From assembly GCF_040546595.1 (NCBI RefSeq), contig NZ_JBEPOB010000001.1:3039001-3103000 (forward strand): DNA of 64,000 nt, read 5' to 3'. The stretch comes from Bosea sp. OAE506. Lineage in GTDB: Bacteria > Pseudomonadota > Alphaproteobacteria > Rhizobiales > Beijerinckiaceae. The notes under the pieces were generated by a model that had not been told where the DNA came from, did no database searches, and saw only the letters and a list, made by a program, of their open reading frames with translations. Both the position numbers and the translations under genes were made by a program. Shown piece after piece: positions 55,437-64,000 of the stretch; within the stretch, counting starts at the first letter, position 1, and each line of letters starts with the position of its first letter.

Positions 55437-58229
55437 TTACGCTTCGGTCGGGCTCTCCGGCGCCGGGCCGGCTTCGGCCTCGCCGTCCTCGCTCTCGCCC
55501 TCGTCGCCGATGCGCTCGACCGAGACGACCTTCTCGCTGGCGTCGGTGTTGAACACCGTCACACCCTGCGTCGAGCGGCCGGCGATGCGGATGCGGTTGC
55601 CCGGGCCGGCATCGACCGGCACGCGGATGACCTGGCCGCCATCGGTGACCAGCATGATCTGGTCGCGGTCGTCGACCGGGAAGGAGGCGATCAGCTTGCC
55701 ATTGCGGTCGTTGACGACCATGGCGACGATGCCCTTGCCGCCGCGGCCGGTGACCCGGTACTCGAAGGAGGAGCTGCGCTTGCCGTAGCCCTTCTCCGAC
55801 ACCGTCAGGATGAACTGCTCGGCGAGCTGCATCTCGACCCGCTTGGCGCCGAGTTCGACCTCGCCGGCCGTCTCCTCGCCATCGCCGGTGGCCGGTGCCT
55901 CCGCCGCATCCTCGGCCTCGCCATTGAGCGCGCGACGCTGGGCGGCGGCGTCCTTGAGATAGGTGGCGCGCTCTTCGGGCGTGGCGTCGAGATGCTTCAG
56001 GATCGCCAGCGAGATCACCTCGTCGCCCTTGCCGAGATTGATGCCGCGCACGCCGGTGGAATCGCGGCCCTTAAAGACGCGCACCTCCGGCACCTCGAAT
56101 CGGATGCACTGGCCATTGGCCGTAGTCAGCAGCACGTCGTCGGCCTCGGTGCAGATCTGCACGTCGACGATGTGGTCGCCCTCGTCGAGCTTCATCGCGA
56201 TCTTGCCGGCGCGGTTGACGTTGACGAAGTCGGAGAGCTTGTTGCGGCGGACATTGCCCGACGCGGTCGCGAACATGACGTCCAGCGTCTCCCAGCTCGC
56301 CTCGTCCTCAGGCAGCGGCATGATCGTGGTGATGCGCTCGTTCTTCTCGAGCGGCAGCATGTTGTTGAGGAACTTGCCGCGGGAGTTCGGCGCCGCCAGC
56401 GGCAGGCGCCAGACCTTCTCCTTGTAGACCTGCCCCTCGGAGGAGAAGAACAGCACCGGCGTGTGGGTGTTGGCGACGAAGAGACGGGTAACGAAATCCT
56501 CGTCGCGCGTCGCCATGCCGGAGCGGCCCTTGCCGCCACGCTTCTGGGCCCGATAGGTCGAGAGCGGCACGCGCTTGATGTAGCCGGCATGGGACACGGT
56601 TACGACCATGTCCTCGCGGGCGATCAGATCCTCGTCGTCGAGGTCGGAGCCCCAGTCCTGGATCACGGTGCGACGCGGCGTGGCGAAGGCGGTCTTCACC
56701 GCGGCCAGCTCGTCCTTGATGATCGACTGGATGCGGAGGCGCGAGCGCAGGATGTCGAGGTAATCGGCGATCTCGGTGGCGAGCTTTTGAAGTTCGTCGC
56801 CGATTTCGTCGCGGCCCAGAGCCGTCAGGCGGGCGAGGCGCAGCTCGAGGATCGCCTTGGCCTGCGCGTCCGACAGGCGATAGGTGCCGTCGGCGTTGAT
56901 GGGGTGGCGCGGATCGTCGACCAGTGCGATCAGCGGCGCGATATCCTCGGCCGGCCAGTCGCGCTCCATCAGCGAGGCGTGGGCTGCGGCCGGGGTCGGC
57001 GCGGTGCGGATCAGGCGGATGACCTCGTCGATGTTGGCCACGGCCGTCGCCAGGCCGCACAGCACATGGGCGCGCTCGCGGGCCTTGTTGAGCAGGAAGC
57101 GCGTGCGCCGGGAGACGACCTCCTCGCGGAACTCGACGAAGGCGACGATGAAGTCGCGCAGGTTGAGCACCTCGGGCCGGCCGCCGTTCAGCGCCACGAA
57201 ATTGCAGCCGAAGGAGGTCTGCAGCTGGGTGAAGCGGTAGAGCTGGTTGAGCACGACGTCGGCCAGCGCATCGCGCTTGATCTCGATGACGACGCGGACG
57301 CCTTCGCGGCTGGATTCGTCGCGCAGGTCCGAGATGCCCTCGATGCGCTTCTCGCGCACCATCTCGGCGATCTTCTCGACCATCGAGGCCTTGTTCACCT
57401 GGTAGGGGACCTCGGTGACGACGATCGCCTCGCGCTCCTTGCGAAGCTCCTCGATATGCGTCTTCGAGCGCATCACCACCGAGCCGCGGCCGGTGTGATA
57501 GGCGGCGTGGATGCCGCTGCGGCCCATGATAGAGGCGCCGGTCGGGAAGTCGGGGCCGGGCACGATCTCGATCAGCTCGTCGATCGTGATTTCGGGATTG
57601 TCGATCAGCGCGACGCAGGCGTCGATGACCTCGCCGAGATTGTGCGGCGGGATGTTGGTGGCCATGCCGACCGCGATGCCGCCGGCGCCGTTGACCAGCA
57701 GGTTCGGGTAGCGCGCCGGCAGGACGGTCGGCTCCTGCTCCTTGCCGTCATAGTTCGGCTGGAAGTTGACCGTGTCGAGGTCGAGATCCTCGAGCAGCGG
57801 CATCGCCGCCTTGTCGAGGCGCGCCTCGGTATAACGATCGGCGGCCGCGGAATCGCCGTCCATCGAGCCGAAATTGCCCTGGCCGTCGATCAGTGGCAGG
57901 CGCAGCGAGAAATCCTGCGCCATGCGAACCAGCGCGTCATAGACCGCGAGATTGCCGTGCGGATGGTATTTACCCATCGTGTCGCCGACGATGCGGGCGC
58001 ATTTGGTGTAGGGCCGGTCGGGCAGGTTCTTGTTCTCGTGCATCGAGAACAGGATGCGCCGGTGCACGGGCTTCAGGCCGTCGCGGACGTCGGGCAGAGC
58101 GCGGCTCACGATCACGCTCATGGCGTAATCGAGATAGCTCTTCTTCATCTCGTCGGTGATGGCGATCGGCTTGATTTCGCCGCCGAACTGCGGCTCGTCC
58201 GGGCGCTTGTCTTCGGTGTCGTCGCTCAA
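55437..58229 (-). CDS. gyrA: DNA gyrase subunit A
   Basis: A 930-residue breakage-reunion subunit that, with GyrB, introduces negative supercoils. The catalytic tyrosine is Y133 ([10 protein letters not shown]), and the GyrA box QKRGGKG is present, as are the C-terminal beta-pinwheel repeats. A ~50-residue acidic insert (about 805-840) and an acidic tail are typical of alphaproteobacteria. In the quinolone region the sequence is [10 protein letters not shown], so L94 occupies the position of E. coli Ser83, and D98 matches Asp87. The ATG is the complement of 58227-58229. Confidence 0.98.
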   Translation of the reverse strand: MSDDTEDKRPDEPQFGGEIKPIAITDEMKKSYLDYAMSVIVSRALPDVRDGLKPVHRRILFSMHENKNLPDRPYTKCARIVGDTMGKYHPHGNLAVYDALVRMAQDFSLRLPLIDGQGNFGSMDGDSAAADRYTEARLDKAAMPLLEDLDLDTVNFQPNYDGKEQEPTVLPARYPNLLVNGAGGIAVGMATNIPPHNLGEVIDACVALIDNPEITIDELIEIVPGPDFPTGASIMGRSGIHAAYHTGRGSVVMRSKTHIEELRKEREAIVVTEVPYQVNKASMVEKIAEMVREKRIEGISDLRDESSREGVRVVIEIKRDALADVVLNQLYRFTQLQTSFGCNFVALNGGRPEVLNLRDFIVAFVEFREEVVSRRTRFLLNKARERAHVLCGLATAVANIDEVIRLIRTAPTPAAAHASLMERDWPAEDIAPLIALVDDPRHPINADGTYRLSDAQAKAILELRLARLTALGRDEIGDELQKLATEIADYLDILRSRLRIQSIIKDELAAVKTAFATPRRTVIQDWGSDLDDEDLIAREDMVVTVSHAGYIKRVPLSTYRAQKRGGKGRSGMATRDEDFVTRLFVANTHTPVLFFSSEGQVYKEKVWRLPLAAPNSRGKFLNNMLPLEKNERITTIMPLPEDEASWETLDVMFATASGNVRRNKLSDFVNVNRAGKIAMKLDEGDHIVDVQICTEADDVLLTTANGQCIRFEVPEVRVFKGRDSTGVRGINLGKGDEVISLAILKHLDATPEERATYLKDAAAQRRALNGEAEDAAEAPATGDGEETAGEVELGAKRVEMQLAEQFILTVSEKGYGKRSSSFEYRVTGRGGKGIVAMVVNDRNGKLIASFPVDDRDQIMLVTDGGQVIRVPVDAGPGNRIRIAGRSTQGVTVFNTDASEKVVSVERIGDEGESEDGEAEAGPAPESPTEA

Positions 58230-58460
58230 GGGATAGGGTCCCGATTCCGGTTATTTTTCAAGCTTCTGGCTAGCCGATTCCACCGTTTTAGGCCAGCCGC
58301 GACCGCGGCTTTTCGGTGGAAAATAAGATCAACGAATTCAGTGACTTATAGGATACCCAAGGGACGTCGGCCGTTGCCCTCCACATTCCCGCCTTGATTG
58401 AGGAGCGGCGCGGCTCGAAATGGCCTCCATCCCCATACGAGGGCGCCTTGCCCCACGCTC

Positions 58461-58580
58461 AGCCCTCATCCTGAGGAGGGCGCTTCAGCGACCTTCTCGA
58501 AGGATGCTCCAGCTTGTTCCAGAACCTCCTGGAGCATCCTTCGAGACGCTGCGGTGCAGCTCCTCAGGATGAAGGCTGAG
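58461..58580. repeat. Intergenic palindrome of the TCATCCTGAGGAG class, copy 11
   Basis: The outer arms are CTCAGCCCTCATCCTGAGGA and TCCTCAGGATGAAGGCTGAG, and the inner arms CTTCTCGAAGGATGCTCCAG and CTGGAGCATCCTTCGAGA. It makes up most of the 419-bp gap between gyrA and marC. The part nearest gyrA holds its upstream region without a clear motif. Confidence 0.85.
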
Positions 58581-58648
58581 TGCGGGGGCGCTTCCCCTGC
58601 CGGCGCTGCCTCTTCCAGTGTGACGCGCGGCATGTCTTTAGTGCCGCC

Positions 58649-59281
58649 ATGCCTATCGACTTCATCACCTCCGCGCTCGTCACCCTGCTCGTTACGCTCG
58701 ATCCGCCGGGTCTGGCGCCGATCTTCCTGTCGCTGACGCAGGGCATGTCGGCGGGCGAGCGCCGTCAGGTGGCGATCCGCGCCTGCATCATCGCCTTCGG
58801 TATCCTCGCCTTCTTCGGGGTGGCCGGCGACATCGTGCTCAAGGCGCTCGGCGTGTCGCTGCCGGCCTTCCGCATCGCGGGCGGTCTGCTGCTGTTCTGG
58901 ATCGCCTTCGAGATGGTGTTCGAGCGGCGCACCGAGCGCAAGCAGCAGACCGCGACGACCGCGATCACGCAGGATCACATCCGCAACGTCGCTGCCTTCC
59001 CGCTGGCGATCCCGCTGATGGCGGGGCCCGGCGCGCTGACCGCGATCATCCTCCTCGCCGGGCGGGCGGAGGGCGATCCGCTGCGGCTGGCGGCGCTGGC
59101 GCTCATCTGCGGGCTCGTGATCCTCTCCTGCCTCGCCGTGTTCTGGCTGGCGACGCCGCTCGCCCGCCTGCTCGGCATCACCGGCAACATCGTCCTGACC
59201 CGCCTGCTCGGCGTCATCCTCGCCGCGCTGGCGGTGCAGTTCGTGATCGACGGGGTGAGGGCGGTGGTCCGGGCGGGGTAG
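58649..59281 (+). CDS. MarC-family integral membrane protein
   Basis: A 210-residue protein with six helices. The start MPIDFITSALVTLLVTLDPPGLAPIFLSLT and the repeat-like NVAAFPLAIPLMAGPGALTAIILLAG match the MarC/YhgN family, once linked to multiple antibiotic resistance but without a proven role. The ATG at 58649 is chosen over upstream frames that lie within the palindrome. The 59282-59551 gap after it holds nothing I recognise. Confidence 0.9.
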   Translation: MPIDFITSALVTLLVTLDPPGLAPIFLSLTQGMSAGERRQVAIRACIIAFGILAFFGVAGDIVLKALGVSLPAFRIAGGLLLFWIAFEMVFERRTERKQQTATTAITQDHIRNVAAFPLAIPLMAGPGALTAIILLAGRAEGDPLRLAALALICGLVILSCLAVFWLATPLARLLGITGNIVLTRLLGVILAALAVQFVIDGVRAVVRAG

Positions 59282-59551
59282 GGTCTTTACTCCGCGCAAC
59301 GACAAATCTGACTTCGGCCGCATCGCTGCCCACGTTCGCCCTCTTCTGGATGATGCTACGTCAGCCTTCAGGCTGCAGGTCGCAGAGCAACTGCGGGCAT
59401 ATGAGCGAGCAGCTCATGGCCAGCGATCTCGACTGTCTCGAGTCTTTTCAAACGGTCAAGCCGTTCAACGGGCTGCGCGGCTCCACCGCCTCTGTCGGCT
59501 TGGCGAAGGAGTGGCGCGGACCCCGCCAAAGCGGAGCCGCGCCGCAATCGC

Positions 59552-60748
59552 CTACTTTTCCAGGAAGGCCCGGATCGCGCCTTCGGCCTGCTTCATCGAA
59601 ATGACGCCGTCGAGATGGCCGCGCGAGCCCTGGATATGGGCATGGGTGACGTCGACGCCGCCCTTCTTCAGCGTCTCGGCGGTGCGGTCGACCGCGTCGG
59701 CGGTGAAGACGAGGTCCTTGGGCTGGGTGATCAGCAGCACCGGCGCTTTGATCTTCGTCGCCGCATCCGTGAGCGAGGTGCCGCCTGCGGCGAAGAGCTG
59801 GTTCGCCTTGACGAGATAGAGGAAATGGTTGGCGTCCGAGACCTTGGCGCGGGCCTCGCCGGCATTGTCGAGGATGCTCTGGACCTGGAAGCGGTTGCCC
59901 AGCGCCTTGGCCGGGTCCTCGCCGTCCTTGGCGGCGCGGCGGCCGAAGGTGGCGTTGGCCCAGTCCTGATGGTTGGCCTGCAGCGTCACCACGGCGAGCG
60001 CCTTGGCGAGGCCGGCATTGGGCGGCGTCTTGCCGTAATAGTCGCCCTTGTTCCAGTTGGGATCGACCACGATCGGCGCGGCCCAGACGTCGAGCCAGGC
60101 GATCAGCTGCGCATCGGCCTCGCCCGCGCCGATCACCGGCATCGCCTTGGCGACCATCTCGGGATAGCGCGCCGCCCATTCGAAGGTCTGGAGCGAGCCC
60201 ATGGAGGGACCGGCGACCAGGGCCAGCCGCTTGATGCCGAGGCTCTCAACCAGCGCCTTCTGGACATTGACGAAATCGCCGACCGTCACGACCGGGAAGT
60301 CGAGCGCATAGGGCTTGCCGGTGTCGGGGTCGATCGAGGCCGGGCCGGTGGTGGTGGTCTTGGGATCGCCGGTGTTGAGGTTCACCAGCGTGTCGGAGGA
60401 GAGGACGAAATACTTGTTGGTGTCGATCGCCTTGCCGGGGCCGATGATCGCGTCCCAATAGCCGGGCGCGGCGTCCTTGGCATCGTACTTCCCGGCGGCA
60501 TGCGAGTTGCCCGAGAAGAAGTGGCAGATCAGCACGGCATTGGACTTGTCGGCGTTGAGCGTGCCGTAGCTCTCCCAGCCGACCTTGACGTCCTTGAGGG
60601 TGCGCCCGCTTTGCGTGGTGAAGCTCTGGAGGGTGAAGACCTTTTTCTCGGTCAACAGCTCCTGGGCCGCCGCCGGGGCGCCGCCGCTCATCAGATCCAT
60701 CGCCATCCATCCCACGAGGCCTGCCGTGGCCGCGATCCAGTGCTTCAT
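59552..60748 (-). CDS. Exported homoserine-O-acetyltransferase-like alpha/beta hydrolase
   Basis: A 398-residue alpha/beta hydrolase with the plan of MetX-type acyltransferases: LICHFFSGNSHAAGKY, the nucleophile elbow GPSMGS (S182), and a C-terminal SRGHLDGV with the catalytic histidine. It carries a signal peptide (MKHWIAATAG to PAAAQ, about 28 residues), whereas true MetX is cytoplasmic. It is therefore probably a periplasmic esterase or acyltransferase rather than the methionine enzyme. The ATG is the complement of 60746-60748, preceded by GGGAGGAACGGACG. Confidence 0.8.
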   Translation of the reverse strand: MKHWIAATAGLVGWMAMDLMSGGAPAAAQELLTEKKVFTLQSFTTQSGRTLKDVKVGWESYGTLNADKSNAVLICHFFSGNSHAAGKYDAKDAAPGYWDAIIGPGKAIDTNKYFVLSSDTLVNLNTGDPKTTTTGPASIDPDTGKPYALDFPVVTVGDFVNVQKALVESLGIKRLALVAGPSMGSLQTFEWAARYPEMVAKAMPVIGAGEADAQLIAWLDVWAAPIVVDPNWNKGDYYGKTPPNAGLAKALAVVTLQANHQDWANATFGRRAAKDGEDPAKALGNRFQVQSILDNAGEARAKVSDANHFLYLVKANQLFAAGGTSLTDAATKIKAPVLLITQPKDLVFTADAVDRTAETLKKGGVDVTHAHIQGSRGHLDGVISMKQAEGAIRAFLEK

Positions 60749-60848
60749 CGTCCGTTCCTCCCGTCGACGTTCCGTGCGGCCGTGACATCCGGCCTTGATC
60801 CCATCCAAGCGGAAGTCCGGCGGTGACGGAAGCGGAAAGGCGCGGCGA

Positions 60849-62606
60849 TCAGCGCAGCGGCAGCGTCTCGCCCTCGCCGGCGCCGGCCGGGCGCAGCAGC
60901 GCCTCGGTCTGGAGGTCGAAGGCGGGGGCGGAAAGCGGGCCGCGAAGGCTGAAGGGAACCCGCAGCGTGCCGCTGGCCGGCTGCAGCAGGGCCGCCATGT
61001 CGAGGGTCGGCCCGTTCAGCGCGGCCGTGCCGACCAGGGTCATGCGGTAGCCGGTCCCCGCCATCTGCGCGTCGCTGAGGGTAAGGACGCCATTGGCGAC
61101 CGTCGCGGTGAAGCCGGCGCTGTCGAAGGCGGTGCGGCCCTGGCGCCAGTCGCGCAAGGCGAGGCCGGGATTGCGCTCGGCGCGGCGCAGCAGATCGGCG
61201 AAGGCGAAGCCGGAGAGCTCGCCCTGGCGCAAAGACAGGGTGCCCTTGCCGCTGAGCGAGGCCAGGATTTCGGGGACCGACTGGCCGAGTCCGTCCAGGC
61301 TGAGCTGCAGCGCGCCAGTGCCGCTGAGGCGGGCAAGCTGCGGCAGATCGAGGCCGGCGCGGCCGAGATTGAGCTTCTCGACCCCGCCGACCAGCTTGAC
61401 GTCGATGCCTCCCGGCGCCGCCATGGCGAGGAGGCGGCCCTTGACGCTGCCGCCATAGGCGCCCGCCCGCAGCAGCCCGGCTTCGAAGCGCCCCTTCTTG
61501 ACCAGGAGATAGGTCGCGACGTCGGAGAGCCGCGCGCCGTCGAGCCGTGCGGCCTCGACCGAGACGCGCAGGTCGATGTCATGGGCCGTCCAGGTCTCGA
61601 AGGGCAGGGGCGCCGAGTCGGGCGTGCCATTGGCGGCGGGCAGTTCGAGCCGGGTGAGCAGGCGCCCGAGATCGAGCGTCGCGCCGGCCAGCGTGCCGGA
61701 GAGGCTGGTGCGGCCCGCCACGGTCGCCAGGTTGAGCGCGCCGTCGAGACGGTCGCCCTCCAGCCGCAGCGCGACATTGGTCAGGGCCGTGTCATGGGGG
61801 CGAATGCGGGCCTCCGCGCTGAGCGAAAGCGGCCCGAGCGCGCCGGCCAGTCGCGGCGCCTCGCCGAACCAGTTCAGCAGCTCGGGCAGAGAGCGCGTCG
61901 CCAGCGTGAGCTGGCCGGTCGTGATCGGTTCGGGTGCGCTGCTGCGCGCGCCCTCGAATTGCAGCTTGAGCAGTGGCGCCTCGATGCTGAGCAAGGTCCG
62001 GCCGCGCCCGCCGGCCATCGGCCAGACCAGGCTGATCTCGGCGGGCATGCCGCGCCATTGCAGATTGCCCGCCAGTGCCAGCGGGGCCTGCGCCTCGCGC
62101 TCGTCGAGGACGAGGTTGACGTCGCGCAGGATGCTGCGGATCGCGCCCTCCGAGCGGATGAAGACGGAGCCACCATTGATGACGATGCGGCTCTGTTCGC
62201 TCAGCTTCTGCAGCGCGTCGAGCGGGCGGGCCAGCCAGTCGCCGAGTTGGTCGCTGCCGGCGGGGACGGCGAGATCGAGCTGCGGCGAGACGAGATCGAC
62301 CCGGTCGAAGTCCAGACGGCCGACGAGGAGCGGGAGCAGCCGCGCCTGTGCGCGCAGGCGCAGGGCCCGGCCGGAAAGGCTGCCATCCTGCTGCGCGAAG
62401 GAGACCGCCGAGAGGCTGATCCGCGGCAGCGGCAGCAGCGCGATCTCGGCCTTGTCCAGCCCCGTCACGGCGAGGCCGGTGCGGGCCTCGATCGCGCGGA
62501 TGACGTGGCGCTCGACCCGCGCCGCCGCGATGTTCCACGACTGCAGGCCGAGAAGCCCGAGAACGAGGACAAGGCTGTAGGCGAGGATCGAGGCGCGTCG
62601 GGTCAT
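60849..62606 (-). CDS. AsmA-family protein
   Basis: A 585-residue protein anchored by one N-terminal helix (ILAYSLVLVLGLLGLQSW). A large periplasmic beta-rich region follows with repeated amphipathic strands (VSFAQQDGSLSGRALRLRAQ, ALSDAQMAGTGYRMTLVG-type). The C-terminal stretch SLSGKGTLSLRQGELSGFAFADLL is typical of AsmA. Such proteins are bridge-like lipid-transfer proteins that support outer-membrane lipid balance. The ATG is the complement of 62604-62606. It runs in the same direction as the MetX-like gene, 100 bp apart. Confidence 0.86.
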   Translation of the reverse strand: MTRRASILAYSLVLVLGLLGLQSWNIAAARVERHVIRAIEARTGLAVTGLDKAEIALLPLPRISLSAVSFAQQDGSLSGRALRLRAQARLLPLLVGRLDFDRVDLVSPQLDLAVPAGSDQLGDWLARPLDALQKLSEQSRIVINGGSVFIRSEGAIRSILRDVNLVLDEREAQAPLALAGNLQWRGMPAEISLVWPMAGGRGRTLLSIEAPLLKLQFEGARSSAPEPITTGQLTLATRSLPELLNWFGEAPRLAGALGPLSLSAEARIRPHDTALTNVALRLEGDRLDGALNLATVAGRTSLSGTLAGATLDLGRLLTRLELPAANGTPDSAPLPFETWTAHDIDLRVSVEAARLDGARLSDVATYLLVKKGRFEAGLLRAGAYGGSVKGRLLAMAAPGGIDVKLVGGVEKLNLGRAGLDLPQLARLSGTGALQLSLDGLGQSVPEILASLSGKGTLSLRQGELSGFAFADLLRRAERNPGLALRDWRQGRTAFDSAGFTATVANGVLTLSDAQMAGTGYRMTLVGTAALNGPTLDMAALLQPASGTLRVPFSLRGPLSAPAFDLQTEALLRPAGAGEGETLPLR

Positions 62607-62844
62607 GAACTCTCGGGACGGGATAGCCGGAACATCGTGCTGCAGCGGGGGCGAAAGGCCACGCCCCCGGACCATGGCGCGCCGCGGGAGGGTGGCGCCG
62701 CCGCCATCCCGGGTCTGAACGCGGCGCCCACCCAACCAGGAAGCGACCGGGCGGCAGGCAGTGCGCAGCCGGCTGCGCTCCCATCCCGCGCCCTGTCCTG
62801 CGCGGCTTTCGGTTTAGGCCGATGGCGGGGGCTTGTCGAGCCGG

Positions 62845-64000
62845 CTAGCCGGCCCGGCCGCCGGCGCGGGCGAGGCGGTAGGCCGGATAGAGGCCGGCGA
62901 GCACGATCAGCAGCCCGGCGAGCGCCCCGTCCTCGAAGGCCCCGCGCGAGGCATGGCCGTAGACGGTGGTGGCGAGCGTCTCGACATTGAGCGGCCGCAG
63001 CAGCAGAGTCGCCGGCAGTTCCTTGAGGCAATCGACGAAGACGAGCAGGGCGGCCGCTGCGACGGCCGGGCGCGCCAGCGGCCAGTGCATCTTGCGCATC
63101 ACCTGCGGCGCGCTGGCGCCCAGCGTGCGTGCGGCGTCGTCGATGCGCGGCGAGATGCGCGACAGGCCGCTTTCGACGCCCGAAACGGCGATGGCGAGGA
63201 AGCGCACCAGATAGGCCAGCACCAGCGCCGCGCCGGAGCCGATCAGGAGCAGGCCGGGATTGACGCCGAGCCAGCGCCGCGCCGCATCGGCGACGAGATT
63301 GTCGAAGGCGGCGAGGGGGACGAGCAGGCCGAGCGCCAGCACCGTGCCGGGCACCGCATAGCCGAGGCCGGCCAGCCGCGACAGCGCGGGCAGCCAGGGC
63401 TCGCGCCCCTGCCGCCGCGCGGCCGCGATGCCGATGCCGAGCAGCACGACGAGCCCGGCTGCGAGCCCCGCGAAGGCGAGCGCATTGGCGAGGCTGCGCA
63501 GCATGGCGCCGTCGAATTGCTGCCAGAGGTCGCGCTGCAGCACCTCGGCCGCGAGGAAGCCGATCGGCAGCACGGCGCCGAGGAGGACGGGCAGGGCGCA
63601 GAGCGTCACGGCCGCCACTGCCCGCCAGCCGGCGAGCGGCGAGCGGCCGACGGCGCGCGGCTGCCGCACCGGCAGGGCGAAGCGGCGCTGGCCGCGCAGA
63701 TGCGCCTCGACCGCCATCAGCAGGACGACGAGCAGCAGCATGACGCAGGCGATCTGGGCCGCGCCCGCCAGCGAGTTGCGGTTGACCCAGGTGGTGTAGA
63801 TCGAGAGCGTCAGGGAGCGGACGCCGAGATATTCACTGGCGCCGATGTCGTTCAGCGTCTCGAGCAGAGCCAAAGTGAGCCCTGCCGCCAGCGCCGGGCG
63901 CGCCATGGGCAGGCCGACGCGCCAGAACAGCCGGCTCGGCGAGGCGCCGAGCGTGCGTGCCGATTCCACGATCGCCGCCGCCTGCAGGCCGAAGAGCGCC
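62845..64000 (-). CDS. Iron(III)-type ABC transporter permease, partial
   Basis: The visible 385 codons cover the end of the first and the whole of the second permease domain of an FbpB/ThiP-type two-domain permease. The cytoplasmic EAA loops appear as ESARTLGASPSRLFWRVGLP and DDAARTLGASAPQVMRKMHWP, which contact the ATPase. LNDIGASEYLGVRSL and VDCLKELPATLLLRP are typical of iron importers. The gene continues past the window edge. The FbpC-like ATPase at 22444 could be a partner, but so could a gene beyond the edge. Confidence 0.87.
   Translation of the reverse strand, partial: ALFGLQAAAIVESARTLGASPSRLFWRVGLPMARPALAAGLTLALLETLNDIGASEYLGVRSLTLSIYTTWVNRNSLAGAAQIACVMLLLVVLLMAVEAHLRGQRRFALPVRQPRAVGRSPLAGWRAVAAVTLCALPVLLGAVLPIGFLAAEVLQRDLWQQFDGAMLRSLANALAFAGLAAGLVVLLGIGIAAARRQGREPWLPALSRLAGLGYAVPGTVLALGLLVPLAAFDNLVADAARRWLGVNPGLLLIGSGAALVLAYLVRFLAIAVSGVESGLSRISPRIDDAARTLGASAPQVMRKMHWPLARPAVAAAALLVFVDCLKELPATLLLRPLNVETLATTVYGHASRGAFEDGALAGLLIVLAGLYPAYRLARAGGRAG

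Overview
The window reads as a contiguous, very GC-rich stretch of chromosome from an alphaproteobacterium, most likely a member of the Hyphomicrobiales (Rhizobiales). A Bosea-like genome is my best guess, made from protein sequences and gene order alone. The gene order erpA-dgt-argS-SPOR-nagZ-scpAB-tatABC-serS-surE-pcm-nlpD followed by yajC-secDF is the familiar housekeeping arrangement of that order. TrmFO, phasin, IalB and DUF1127 proteins and a GAAC-N7-GAAC LexA box fit the same group. No rRNA, tRNA, CRISPR array, prophage or intact insertion sequence was recognised.

Layout. 1-4.0 kb: panC (partial), a VWA-like protein coupled to a membrane-anchored Pam18-like J protein, and a D,D-carboxypeptidase with a SPOR domain. 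4.2-13 kb: metabolic and accessory genes, namely a phasin, a VapBC pair, an altronate-dehydratase-like enzyme, an exported VOC protein, a small membrane protein, an aminotransferase, a sirtuin, DUF3429, a LysE exporter and a double cold-shock-domain protein. 13-38 kb: the conserved block for Fe-S assembly, dNTP control, two tRNA synthetases, peptidoglycan recycling, chromosome segregation (ScpAB), Tat and Sec export (TatABC, YajC-SecDF), NlpD-like wall regulation, an NDUFAF6-like protein and TrmFO. This block carries two extra genes, a TRAP binding protein between the SPOR gene and nagZ and an ABC ATPase between scpB and tatA. 38-43.2 kb: small unknowns, a repeat-rich gene-poor stretch with a broken SEC-C gene, and an ImmA/IrrE-DUF4411 module that looks acquired. 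43.3-58.2 kb: uvrA, a glyoxylate aminotransferase, an Fsr-type MFS, DUF2189, a DinB-like protein, SOS-controlled ssb, motAB, an M20 peptidase and gyrA. 58.6-64 kb: MarC, an exported MetX-like hydrolase, an AsmA protein and an iron-type ABC permease cut by the window end.

Twelve intergenic imperfect palindromes of about 75-150 bp, whose arms end in GTCAT/ATGAC, are scattered through the window and look like REP/REPIN-type elements. The observations most worth a second look are an in-frame insertion of about 48 residues in seryl-tRNA synthetase, two single-T insertions that break a SEC-C gene, the missing start codon of the ImmA/IrrE-DUF4411 pair, the palindrome family, and a leucine at the Ser83-equivalent position of GyrA.
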